Part shown: one piece after another, positions 12,201 to 22,869 of the stretch | Position numbering within the stretch: the first letter of the stretch is position 1 | Layout of the letters: each line of letters starts with the position of its first letter | Origin: Tetragonia tetragonoides | Taxonomy: Eukaryota; Streptophyta; Magnoliopsida; Caryophyllales; Aizoaceae | Direction of reading: 5' to 3' | Assembly: GCA_038025085.1 (NCBI GenBank) | Contig: CM076143.1 | Coordinates: 39,043,001 to 39,107,000, forward strand | DNA length: 64,000 nt | The notes under the pieces: generated by a model | Database searches by the model: none | What the model saw: the letters and a program-made list of their open reading frames with translations, nothing else | Told to the model about the DNA's origin: nothing | Made by a program: the position numbers and the translations under genes

Positions 12201-12558
12201 CTTTAAGGGTTGTGGTGATGATGTATGTCCTCTGTGTGGAAGAGAAACTGAAACATGTGAGCATCTTTTCTTTAACTGTGCTTTCAGTAGCAAGTGTCTG
12301 AGCATACTAAAGAGCTGGCTAGTTATTAAGATCATACACACTCATGTGTGGAGGATTTGCAGATGGGTAGCCAGGAAGCCTAAATTTGTTAGGATGGTGA
12401 TGGTGGCAGGTTTGATATCTCTATTATACCATGTGTGGAAATGCAGGAATGATGCTCACTGGAATCAGGTTGTGAGCAAACCTGAAGTGGTCATACAGCT
12501 GATAAAAGTGCAAATGAAAATGAGAGTTAATGTACTCATTCCGAGAAAAGCATCATAG
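9208..12558 (+). pseudogene. LINE ORF2: endonuclease - reverse transcriptase - zf-RVT, broken
   Basis: ATG 9208 precedes CCWNVRGLNN, the start of the apurinic-like endonuclease domain; CGDFNNVL (about 9620) and KIDWVFAN (about 9800) follow. The reverse transcriptase has NKSPGPDGF (about 10580), DYRPIGYCSVIYK, LKVDLQKVYDS and the catalytic FADDLLLF (about 11283), all readable. The C-terminus carries a zf-RVT-like zinc region (CPLCGRETETCEHLFFNC, about 12228-12280). The protein would nick target DNA and reverse-transcribe the LINE RNA in place. Damage: TAG at 11227-11229, a frameshift near 11385, and another in a C-run at 11746-11758. I chose 9208 rather than 9178 because plant ORF2 proteins start just before the WNVRG motif. 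Confidence 0.9.
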
Positions 12559-13076
12559 GAGCATAGGCGTTGGTTTAGGATGCTTTGATTTTGTTTTCTG
12601 TACATTCCTCTATGGTTTTAGATGATCCCTTCCTAGAAGGTAACATCTTGCTATAGAGGTAAAAACTTTGAGAGGGTATGCCCTCTGTGTGATCTGTAAA
12701 GTTGATGATTAATGGAAAGTTCTAATTACTTAACAAAAAAATAAAATATATTTAATTAGCATATTAGCACATAATTAGGGGTTTTGCATATACTTAACCC
12801 TAAATTGCATATTAGCATATTTTTATTATTTTGTTTATATTTCTGATTTTACTTCCATTGAAGTTACTAACAATCTTATTGGTGTGCATATACAATTTGC
12901 CGCATTTAGCAAGAACGACAAGGTGGAGATTTATTCTTTTATCTTATTGTTGGTTTGGTTTATGCTTGTTAATGAATGCATGTAATTGGATAATATGTGC
13001 AAAGCGATAACTTTAGTAATTTGGTTTGTTCAACCCACTTAGTTAACTTAGGATATTGGACGACCGGATTTGTTTG

Positions 13077-14549
13077 TGTTGGGTTCCTGGTTTTGATGAT
13101 GATAAACAAAGTGTCCTTATCTATGTGTAAACTAACTATGATGGCAGGTTGACTTAAGGATGCAAGAAGGTATAATGCTCAAAGCATGATTGCTCATGAA
13201 GATGTTTGGATCCTAACAAGACATGAAGACAATGTAATGTAGTTAAGTGCATGTGTCATTAGTCTTTATGTACTATGCCTGACTAGTTAGCAAGAGTCTA
13301 AATTGATCATGACAAGGGAACAAGGTTGTAGGACTGAGTGCATGCGGCCATGAGTACAGGGGAGCATTCTGGTGAACCCTGTTCTCTATGAGCAGCACTA
13401 CAGCGTGAAGGAACAAAAGGGTAACAACTTGTTGGACCCTGTTCCTTCTAAGCTGTGTATCTGGACGAGTTTGCATAAATTCATATTTATTATTTATACG
13501 AATATTTTGTGTATTATCTTTTTAGATATTCACACAAATATCCTTCTGGAGAAATATAATTTATTTTGGAAAATGAATATTGCAAAATTGTATTTTAAAC
13601 AAAAAAGTATTTTATTTTAAAAAGATATTATCTTGGAAAAAGTATTTTACTTAAGGGCCAAGTCTTTATTGTTAAGCAAGTGAATTATCTTCTGGAATAT
13701 TTCTAATTATCTTTTAGAGATTATATTCTGATAAATCACTTGCTATCTGGCCAAGATTTCCTGTTAATAAATTTGGACGGATTTTATCTTATAGATCGTG
13801 TTAAGGAAAGGTCTTTGATCTTTACTTAAACACTATCCTATCTTTTGGTAAATCTTATCATTTATATTTTTTGAAAAGATTTAACCTAACTGACTGAGCT
13901 CATTTTGGCCTGCCTATATAAGGCGCCTGATAGGCTCAGTTGTAGGGTTAAGCTTTGCGTGCATTATTGAATTCAGAATCAGTTGTGCAAAGCATTCACT
14001 CGTCCAAACTAGATACGTCTAGTACTCACAAAGAACAACCTTGAACCCTGTTCCCTGTCCTAGTCAGTTTGAGTCTTTGCTTAGATTGGTCATTGCATAA
14101 TAGGTTTTTGTGGTCTTATATTGCTTAGTGTTGAAGTGCGTAATAGGACAAACAATCTGGTTATTTGTAAGATCTCTAACTCAGTAACGAGTGTAGAGCA
14201 TCTCTCAGATCAGTGTGTGATTCCGAGAGATAGGCAACACATCAGTAACGGTGTGTGGTAGTGTTAGGGTACTGTGCTGTATCCTGATTTTGGCTCTGGT
14301 TATAAGATAAGTAGTGTGACAAAATTCCAAGTAACTGGGTCGTGGTTTTTACTCCTATTGAGCCTAGGAGGTTTGCCAAGTGAAAAAAGCCTTGTGTTAT
14401 TTACATTCTGTTCATTACATTTTGTCTTAGTTTGCTGTATAGGAACAGCATCCATAACGCTGTTCCCTGCCCTGTTGTCAAGTTGCAAAACGCGAGAAAT
14501 TGGAGTCACTCTATTCACCCCCCCTCTAGAGTAATCTAGGCACTCTTCA
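13077..14549 (+). repeat. Copia 5' LTR
   Basis: Begins TGTTGGGTTCCTGG and ends CACTCTTCA. It is nearly colinear with the 3' LTR at 22870; visible differences are scattered substitutions and small indels. A promoter-like GCCTATATAAGGCGCC lies at about 13914-13926. The 3' part contains CTGTTCCCTGCCCTGTTG and an oligo-C run (ACCCCCCCTCTAGAG) close to the end. Confidence 0.95.
13912..13928 (+). promoter_or_regulatory. Copia LTR TATA box
   Basis: GCCTATATAAGGCGCCTGA lies about 840 bp into the LTR and is conserved in the 3' LTR (about 23706-23722). It is a good TATA box for the genomic transcript. Confidence 0.7.
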
Positions 14550-14550
14550 G

Positions 14551-14568
14551 TTGGTATCAGAGCAAGGT
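14551..14568 (+). other. Copia primer-binding site (initiator tRNA-Met type)
   Basis: TTGGTATCAGAGCAAGG follows the LTR end after one base. TGGTATCAGAGC is complementary to the 3' end of plant initiator tRNA-Met and primes minus-strand synthesis. Confidence 0.9.
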
Positions 14569-14608
14569 TGCTCTTTAAAAGGTTAACACCTTGAATTTTT
14601 CCGCAAAT

Positions 14609-16485
14609 ATGAGTGCACCTAGTGAGATGAGGGAAGGACAACCAACTAACCGTCCACCATTGTTTAATGGACAATTTTACTCCTGGTGGAAACGAAGAAT
14701 GGAAATTTTCATCAAGGCAGTAGACTATGAGTTATGGCAAATAACTTTGAATGGAGATCTGGTTGTAGAGCAAGTAGATGCGGAAGGAAAGACGAGCATC
14801 AAACCTCCAGAAAAATGGATTAACACTGACATGAAGTAGATAGAGAAGAATGCTAAGGCTATCCAAATCCTACACTGTGGAGTGGATACCAAGGAATACA
14901 ACCGTATTCAAGGATGTGAAACTGCTCAAAGCATCTGGAAGACCTTGGAAACAGCATATGAAGGCACCTCTCAGGTAAAGCAATCCAAAATAGATATGTT
15001 GATTAGGCAGTATGAACTGTTTAGCATGGAACCAACAGAAACTATCAAAGACATGTATGCTCGGTTCAACAATATCCTAAACCAACTTAAATCTCTTGGT
15101 AAACCCTTTGATGAAGAAGATGTTGTTAGAAAACTTTTGAGAAGTTTACCAATAAACAACACCTGGACACCTAAAGTGACAGCTATTCAAGAGGCAAGAG
15201 ATTTAACAGTCATGAAGGTTGAAGAATTAATTGGTAACTTAATGACTCATGAGTTACAAGTTAAAACTAATGAGACCAAGAGGGAAAAGGAGATTGCTTT
15301 CCAAGTTGATGAGTTTCCTGAAGATGACCTAGATCTAAATGAAGATGAGATAAGCCTTGTTGCCAAGAAGTTTGCTCGCTTCCATGGTAATAAGGGAAGT
15401 TTCAATCAAGCTTCGTCAAATTCAGGAAGAGGTGAAAACTTTGACAAATCCAAGATCAGGTGTCACAAGTGCTCAAGACTTGGTCATTTCAAAAATGAGT
15501 GTCCTGAACCAAGTGAGAACACGCAGAGAAAACAGCGTCCATCTTCTTCCAGAAAGCGAGAAAGGTTTACCAAAAGGGAAGCAAGGTACGTGAGCATGTT
15601 AGCTAGATGGTCGAAAAACGAAGATGATAGTCCAGAAGATGAAGTGGAGGACCTATGCACTATGGCCAGAACAGATTTCTCCTCTAAAGATGAGGAAGCC
15701 GAGGTAGGTATTCTTAAAATTAAAAGTCAAATTGCTTCTTGGTCTAAAGATAAATTGCTTAAAATGGTACTTTCTATGATGGATCAGTATGAGGAGTTAA
15801 ACATTGAAAGGGATAACATTTTGCATACTTATAATGACTCTAAGGAAGATGTAAGCGAACTGCTGGAGATCAAGACTAATTATGAAAAAATGTTAAAAAC
15901 TTTGAAAAAGGACAATAAAGATCTCAAAGAAACAGTATGCAAAATAGAGGAAACAAGGTCCATCCTTGAAAGTAAATGTTTATCTCTTGAGACTGATTTA
16001 TCTAAGAAAGTTGCTGAGACATTAGAACCTATTTATGTGTGTGATGAAACTGGCCTAGATGACCTAAAATCTGAATGTGAAATTCTTAGGATAAACTTGG
16101 AAAAGGAACTTGAAAAATCTAAGGACTATAAAGGCAAGTTGGATAAGGTACAAGAAGAACTAGTTCGTCTTAATAAATGGACTAGCTCTTCTCAAGCCTG
16201 AAAATGGCTAAATGATCATCACAATAGGTTTAAAAATGGTCTAGGAAGAAAACCTAAGAAGGATGACTGGACTCCCAACACCAAGTATGTTGGACCGAAA
16301 TATAATAGACTTTGCTGGCATTGTGGACAAGGTGGTCACTATAGATATGAATGCCAGGAGAGAACTAGGTCTGTCATTAAGAATAAGCAATATGTGAAGC
16401 AAGTTTGGATGAGAAAAGACAGAGTGAAAATTGATTCTGAGAAAAGGGAGCCCAAGCAAGTGTGGGTTCCTAAAATTAGTAAGTG
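14609..16485 (+). pseudogene. Copia Gag with two CCHC knuckles, two internal stops
   Basis: Starts at ATG 14609 (SAPSEMREGQPTNRPP). The first part matches copia Gag: LFNGQFYSWWKRRMEIF near the N-terminus and IWKTLETAYEG at about 14935, followed by a long charged, coiled-coil-like region. Two zinc knuckles are visible: CHKCSRLGHFKNEC (about 15460-15502) and, beyond the TGA at 16199, CWHCGQGGHYRYEC (about 16315-16356). Gag packages the RNA in virus-like particles. In-frame TAG (14837-14839) and TGA (16199-16201) interrupt it; the frame then runs to a TGA at 16483-16485, just before the protease. The long coiled-coil region between the knuckles is typical of Sirevirus Gag. Confidence 0.85.
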
Positions 16486-19400
16486 ACTTTCATTGCAGGC
16501 TAAAGTGAAAGAGAGCAAGCCATGGTATGTGGACAGTGGCTGCTCAAGGCACATGACAGGAGAAAAATCTGTATTTCTTTCACTCACAGCCTATGAAGGT
16601 GGAAGTGTGACCTTTGGTGACAACCAAACAGGTGAAGTGGTCGGTATAGGTAAAATTGGTAAGTCATTAACAGACTCCATAGATGAAGTCTACTTGGTTG
16701 ATGGTTTGAAGAATAACTTGTTGAGTGTTTCACAACTATGTGATAAAGGGAACAATGTCCTATTCACTGCAAAAAATTGCATAGTTGCGAATCACAAGAC
16801 AAGTAATGTTGTGCTAGAGGGAAAGCGGCACAAGAATGTTTACAAAGTTGATGTAAATAAGCTTTCCAGTATCTCTCTAACATGTCTCAGTGCTATTGAA
16901 ACTGATGCCTCACTATGGCATAGACGGTTTGGACATGTAAGTCTCAACACCTTGAACAAGCTGGCATCACAGAACCTTGTCATTAGTTTACCTAATATCA
17001 AATTCAAAAGTGATGAGCTATGTGGTGCTTGCGCTAGAGGTAAGCAGGTAAAGTCCTCTTTTATAACAAAGAATATGGTAAGTACTTCACGACCTCTTGA
17101 ACTTCTACACATGGATCTTTGTGGTCCTATGAGAGTTCAAACACGTGGAGGAAGAAATTATGTGTTTGTTATTGTAGATGACTATTCCAGATTCACTTGG
17201 ACCCTGTTGGTATATCTAAAGATGAAAACTTTGATATGTTTGAAATCTTTGCTAACAGAATGCAGAAACAGGTTGGAGCTGATATTCTATCTCTAAGGTC
17301 TGATCATGGCACAGAGTTTGAGAATGACAAATTCATTAGCTACTGTGCTCAACATGGCATTGATCAAAACTTCTCTTCCCCCAAAACACCTCAACAAAAC
17401 GGGGTAGTTGAACGGAAGAACGGGACCTTGGAAAATATAGCTAGGACCCTGTTGCTAGCTAGTGATCTTCCAAGGAATATGTGGGGAGAAGCTATCATCA
17501 CAGCTTGCTACATCATAAATCGTGCTATGTTAAGACCTATTCTGAGAAAGACACCCTATGAGTTACTCATAGGAAGAAAGCCAAATATTTCCCACTTTAG
17601 AGTTTTTGGTTGCAAATGCTACGTGCATAACAATGGAAAGTCTAACCTGGGCAAGTTTGATGCTAGGAGTAATGAGGCTGTCTTTGTTGGCTATGCTCCT
17701 CATAGAAAAGCTTACAGGGTCCTCAACAAAAGAACACACAAAGTTGAGGAAAGTGTACATGTTGTGTTTAATGAATCTAATGTAGGTCTTGAGTCATTAT
17801 TGCAGGATAAAGAAGACTTCCCAATTGGCCTTGCCCAGAAAGGGAAGAAGAAGAAGAAGAAGAAGAAGTCTCACAAGAAACAGGTAATGCTGGGGAGACG
17901 GAAACAGGGTCCACGTATTGGACTCAGGGGGAACAAATACTCCTGATATGGGAACAACACCCATAGAGGAAGGAGCTGATCAAACTCAAAGTCCTAGAGA
18001 AGACCCTATTCCCTCTCCACAAAGACATGATCCAGAAAGTTCTGGCTTCCAGCTACGTTCTTGGAAGCATCAGAGCTCTCATCCCATGAATCAAATCATC
18101 AGTGATATAAACAAAGGGATTCAAACGAGAGCTTCTGTACAAAACTTTATGGCTTTTTCTGCTTTCTTATCCAATGTTGAACCACATAATATTCATGAAG
18201 CTTTGCAGGATGCTGATTGGATAACTGCAATGCAAGAGGAACTCAACCAGTTTTAAAGGAACAAGGTCTGGCACCTTGTTCCTAGACCTGATAATAGGAC
18301 CATCATTGGAACTAAATGGGTGTCCAGGAACAAACTGGATGAGAGAGGTACTATGGTTAGAAACAAGGCTAGATTGGTTGTTCAAGGTTACAACCAGCAA
18401 GCGGGGATTGACTAGAAATTTTCCCGTGTTGCTAGAATTGAGGCAATACGCATGCTGATAGCGTTTGCAGCACATATGGACTTCAAATTGCAACAGATGG
18501 ATGTCAAAAGTGCCTTTCTGAATGGGTACTTGAAAGAGGAAGTCTATGTGAAGCAACCCCCTGGGTTTGAAAGTAATGAGTCCCCTGACCATGTCTATAA
18601 ACTTGACAAAGCATTGTATGGCTTGAAACAAGCTCCTAGAGCTTGGTATGAACGTCTGTCAAAGTTCTTAATGGACAATGGTTATCAAAGGGGGCAAGTT
18701 GACACAACCTTGTTCCTACGAGCAAAGGGGGAAAGTTTGTTAGTTGTACAGATCTATGTTGATGATATAATTTTTGGTGCAGCTGATCAAGCTTTGTGTA
18801 GGGAATTTTCTGAGTTGATGATGAGTGAATTCGAAATGAGTATGATGGGTGAGCTTAATTTCTTTTTAGGCTTACAAATCAAACAAACTTCTGAAGGAAC
18901 AATGATTCATCAACAAAAGTATGTTAGAGAGCTGATCAAGAAAAATGGCATGAGAGATGCCAAGGTCTATGACACACCTGTTGTCACCAATGTCAAGCTT
19001 GACTTGGATGAAGCAGGTAAGAGTGTTGATCAAACAGCGTATAGAGGTATGATTGGTTCATTATTATACCTAATTGCTAGTAGACCTGATATCATGTATA
19101 GTGTTAGCTTGTGTGCAAGGTTTCAAGCAAACCCCAAAGAGTCACATCTCACACAAGTCAAACGTATTCTGAGGTACCTCAAGGGAACTGAGGACTTATG
19201 TCTTAAGTACCCTAGAGGTGCTACTATTGATTTAATTGGCTATGCTGACGCTGATTATGCAGGATATCTTGTAGACAGGAAAAGTACATCAGGCATGGCA
19301 ACCTTCCTAGGGCCTTTCTTGATCTCTTGGGCCTCTAAAAAGCAAAATTCTGTGGCCATGTCTACTGCTGAAGCTGAGTATGTGGTAGCAGCTTCATGTT

Positions 19401-19702
19401 GTGCACAATTGTAATGGGTAAGACAACAATTAAAGGATTTTGGAATTGATGCAGGTTGTATGCCAATCTTGTGTGACAACACAAGTGCTATAAATATTTC
19501 CAAAAATCCAGTGCAACACTAAAGAACAAAGCGCATTGACATTAGACATCACTTCCTGAGAGACAATAATGCAGAGAACGGATTCATTAAATTGAATTTT
19601 TGCAAGACGGAGGATCAATTGGAAAATCTCTTTACTAAACCATTGAGCAGAGAAAGGTATGAGAAACTTAGACTAGAAATAGGCATGATCAAGATTACCT
19701 AG
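16486..19702 (+). pseudogene. Copia Pol: protease, integrase, RT, RNase H, broken
   Basis: The protease has WYVDSGCSRHMTG (about 16520-16560) with the catalytic DSG. The integrase has a HHCC region (WHRRFGHVSL...CGACARGK, 16915-17045), then DLCGP, DDYSRF, RSDHGTEF (about 17300) and NGVVERKNG (about 17400), giving an intact-looking DDE triad. Reverse transcriptase starts about 18265 and includes the catalytic YVDDIIFG (about 18758-18780). RNase H has ADADYAG and STAEAEY (about 19240-19380). Damage: frameshifts near 17205 and in the AAG/GAA tract around 17846-17870, and in-frame stops at 18254, about 18414, 19412 and 19520. The coding stretch ends at TAG 19700-19702. These enzymes would process, copy and integrate the element. 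Confidence 0.9.
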
Positions 19703-20299
19703 TTGTTCGTGCACCCTGTTCCCTCGATGATTGGCTAGATTGTGTCTACATGTTTTATGTGTGTATATATGTGATTCGTGTGTCCTTTAAAGCTTTTGTA
19801 TGTCTATACCAGCTCGCGTGCAGTAAAATGCATAACTGTATGACCTGAACTAAAGGACTTACTTTGGTCTATTGATATGTCCCTTATTGTCCTCAAAACT
19901 GTTGTTGTGTGAATCTTAAAGACCAATACATGGACCCTGTTCCCTCAGTCACTCTGCCTTTAGCAATATTGTTCCCAATGGGCAGATTCAGACGCATTTA
20001 ATTACGGCTGTTCTCCTAATTATTAGAGGCGGTTGGATTTATTTTCCTATAAATAGGGGCTAGCCATTGTTCTTAATCATCACAACTCAAATTAGCCTCC
20101 TAAGTTCTCTCTCTCTCTAATTCTTCCGGTTTAATCTCTCTCTCTCTCACAAAATTCTTCCCGTTATTTCTTTCTCTCTCAGATTTCTCTCTCTTCGTTT
20201 CAAGATTTTTGAATTTCCTCCAGTTAGTTCAAGAATCAATCCCTAAATCTTCGTCTCTTCACATCTCCTCAAAACCTTAAAATGAGGATTTAAATAGAA
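19703..20299 (+). promoter_or_regulatory. Spacer with internal TATA box before env-like ORF
   Basis: A 600-bp non-coding spacer between pol and the third ORF. CTATAAATAGGGGCTAGCC at 20047-20065 is a near-ideal plant TATA box. It is followed by a CT-rich leader (CTCTCTCTCTAATTC, CTCTCTCTCTCAC) of about 240 bp before the ATG at 20300. This suggests that the env-like ORF can be transcribed from its own promoter rather than only from the LTR. Confidence 0.55.
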
Positions 20300-22143
20300 A
20301 TGGCAGGAACTCGATCAATTACATCCAAGAAAACCACAGCTGAGCAATCACCTTCTTCAACCCCCGTTACTTCATCAACTCCTCTCAAAACCCCAAAAAT
20401 GCCTGTCAAAATGTCAGCACCAAGAACAAGGCACCTACTGAGATCCCAACATCATCACCACCATCATCTCCTCCACCCTCTGCCACTGAAACTTTGGGAA
20501 AGGATGGTGCTGCTTTGTCAGGACCCTATGGTTCTACAACCAAGAAGAAAACCAAGAAGAGCTCAACTAAGGGAGTTAGCGCCTCTGAGCTAGCTTCTGA
20601 ATTTGACGCTCTTCGGGACGAAGGTGCTGCCATTGGGACTAAACATGTCTCAGGAAAAGGTGAGAAGGGTAAGAAGAAGAAGAAGGGAGTTGGGAAATCA
20701 AAAGGAGAGTCTGAGGGAGAGAAAAAGGAGAGTGAGGGAGGAGAGACGGCTGGTACAGAGAGCGCATCAGCTCAGGGGGAACAGGGGTCAGCTAAGAACC
20801 CACCTGTTCCCACAGCTGGGTCTAAGAAATCAAAGAAGACCATTGCAGGGTCTTCAAAGAAACATGGTCCTTCTACCCAGGACTCTGCATCTGAAACTAT
20901 TACTCCATCTCCTCAACCCAAAAAGAGGATATCTGTGGCTACACCTCAGCCAGAAACAGCTGACCCTCCTTCCAGGCCAGCAAAGAAGAAGAAGACCCTG
21001 ACCTCCCCTCCCTCAACCTCTACTACAGCCTCTAAAGGCAAAAAGAAGAAAGAGGACCCTGACGCCATTGATTTCAGGGCAACTCAGATCCTCTCCAAAA
21101 AGTGCATCACTGGCAAGGTATGGTGTCTTGACTGGATGAAAGACAATGGGATTGGGGAGTTCGTTACAAATGTCTTATCACAGGGCTGGGGTACTTACTT
21201 AACCACTAGGACTTCATTTCATTATTCTGAATTTAAGCAATTTTATCTCAATTGCTCTGTGAATAAAGGGGTGGTTAGAAGTGAGGTTTCTAGGGTCCCC
21301 ATTAAATTTCATGCTTCTAATTTGGGGAAAATCTTGGGGATTCCTTGTGAAGGGTTTGCTGAATGGGCTAGGGGTGGCATATGGCCTGAGTATGAGGGTC
21401 TGGATCCAATTGCCATTGTGAGGAAGTATACCAGTGACATGGAGAGAGATGTCGCCTCCAGGATCAAGGCTGTGGACCTTGTTCCTATGCACAAGTTGCA
21501 TTTTGTACTTGTGTTTAGGACCCTAGTCCCTAGGGAGGAAGCCAGGGAATACTGCTCTACCTACGACATGAGTCTTATGGACTTGGTTGAAAGGAGGGAA
21601 AAGGTGAATCTCCCTGCTATCATGATTCACCACATTGGGTACGTCCCTAGTGCCAAGACCATTACCCACTCCCTGCCTTATGGGGATGCTCTTACCCTAG
21701 TCTTCCAGCACTTTGGGGTGCCTCTCTCTGCTGGGAAGATGCCTACCACAGTGAATGAGGTGGGCAAACAGTATCTGAAGCAAACTGGCATCAAGTTTGA
21801 AGAGGACCAGCGGAAGGAGGAGGAAGATGATGAGGAAGCTGGGTCTGAGGGGGAACAGGGCCCAGAGGCTGTTTCTATGGAAGGAGTCAGCATCAGTAGA
21901 GCTGCTTTGTTCACTACTCTGCAGCTGGTGGAGGCACGACTCAATTCTGTGACCTCCAAGCAGGTTGATTTAGCTATTAAGGTAACTGATCTTACTGATG
22001 CTGTGACAAAGGCTGATGAAGCACTTCAGAGGAGGCATGATGCGCTGGTCAAGATGCTGAGAGAGGGGTTTGAGGTCAAAACTGAGGAGCCTTCTGCTGA
22101 TTCCACTGACCCATCAAACCCTGTTTCTCCCCCTGCTGTTTAA
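20300..22143 (+). pseudogene. Sirevirus envelope-like third ORF, one frameshift
   Basis: ATG 20300 opens a frame rich in S, T, P and K. A one-base shift around 20400-20425 moves the meaningful reading into a second frame that stays open to TAA at 22141-22143. The N-terminal third is low complexity, with KKKKKG-type basic tracts. The middle (about 21060-21780) is a compact domain with WCLDWMKDNGIG, FHYSEFKQFYLNC and LGIPCEGFAEW, resembling the putative plant transposon protein domain found in many plant retroelement ORFs. The C-terminus has an acidic run and a predicted coiled coil (VEARLNSVTSKQVDLAIKV). I see no clear signal peptide or transmembrane helix, so an envelope function is by position only. 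Its role is unknown. Confidence 0.75.
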
Positions 22144-22869
22144 GCCTATTTTTTTTTTCTTTTCTCTCTAGGTGTTGTTTCTCTTGTAACAATACCTTCT
22201 TTTGTGACTATGCTTATATGTATAAAATTTGGTCCGTTTTGGTTTATATGATTTGACTATTTTCTGGATGGCCTATATCAATAGATTTTTTTAAGTTTGA
22301 GCTACTAATTCTTGCATTTGTTTGCATACACTTAAACCCTGGAGGTGATGGTTGTGACATACTTGCTACAATTTGGCTTAACTTATCAATATTTCCATGT
22401 TTAAATGATGTCCATGACACTTTTTGATGATGCCAAAAGGGGGAAGAATGGTGTGCTTATGACTAGGTTTGATATGATCATGTTTAGGTTTTAGTTAGTT
22501 TAATTCTCATACCTTATCAACCTATTCACTAAGGATGGGTAGCACACAATTTGTTGATTTCTGCTCTAATGGTTTCTGATTTGAAATGGTGTTTCCTCTG
22601 CCTACTCTGATTCTCTAAAGTCTTGAAAGTGGCAACTCTGATTGTACAAATCTCTCTCTGCAAAAGTCTCAATGTGATGTATGATAATGTTAAGCTGAAG
22701 TTCTTGATTGTGAAGCTGTGAACCCTGTTCCTACTTACCCGTGGTTCTTCTGGTTGGTTCACAGCAATGGTAAGTCAAGGTAAGCCTGAGTTAGTTTTAT
22801 TTTGATCAATACATTTGGTACCTAGCTCAGATAAGCACACTAGTTTGTCATCATCAAAAAGGGGGAATT
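22144..22869 (+). other. Copia 3' non-coding region with two polypurine tracts
   Basis: The true PPT AAAAAGGGGGAATT (22856-22869) abuts the 3' LTR. A second copy, AAAAGGGGGAAGAA (22435-22448), lies about 420 bp upstream. Both are preceded by GATGATG or CATCATC words. Extra upstream PPT copies are a known habit of Sireviruses. Nothing coding is seen here. Confidence 0.8.

Larger units (their letters stand above)
7735..12744 (+). mobile_element. L1-type LINE (plant non-LTR retrotransposon)
   Basis: A two-ORF non-LTR element flanked by 14-bp target duplications AATATATTTAATTA at 7721-7734 and 12745-12758. It ends in a short A-rich tail, TAACAAAAAAATAAA. ORF1 (DUF4283-like plus CCHC knuckle) overlaps ORF2 (endonuclease, reverse transcriptase, zf-RVT) as in plant L1 elements. 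It is about 5.0 kb, close to full length, but both ORFs carry stops and frameshifts. It is inserted in the 5' LTR of element A. Confidence 0.88.

Noticed and set aside
16476..16498. Mini-intron GTAAGT...TTGCAG between copia gag and pol
   Set aside because: About 20 bp, far below plant intron size; listed only as a stop context.
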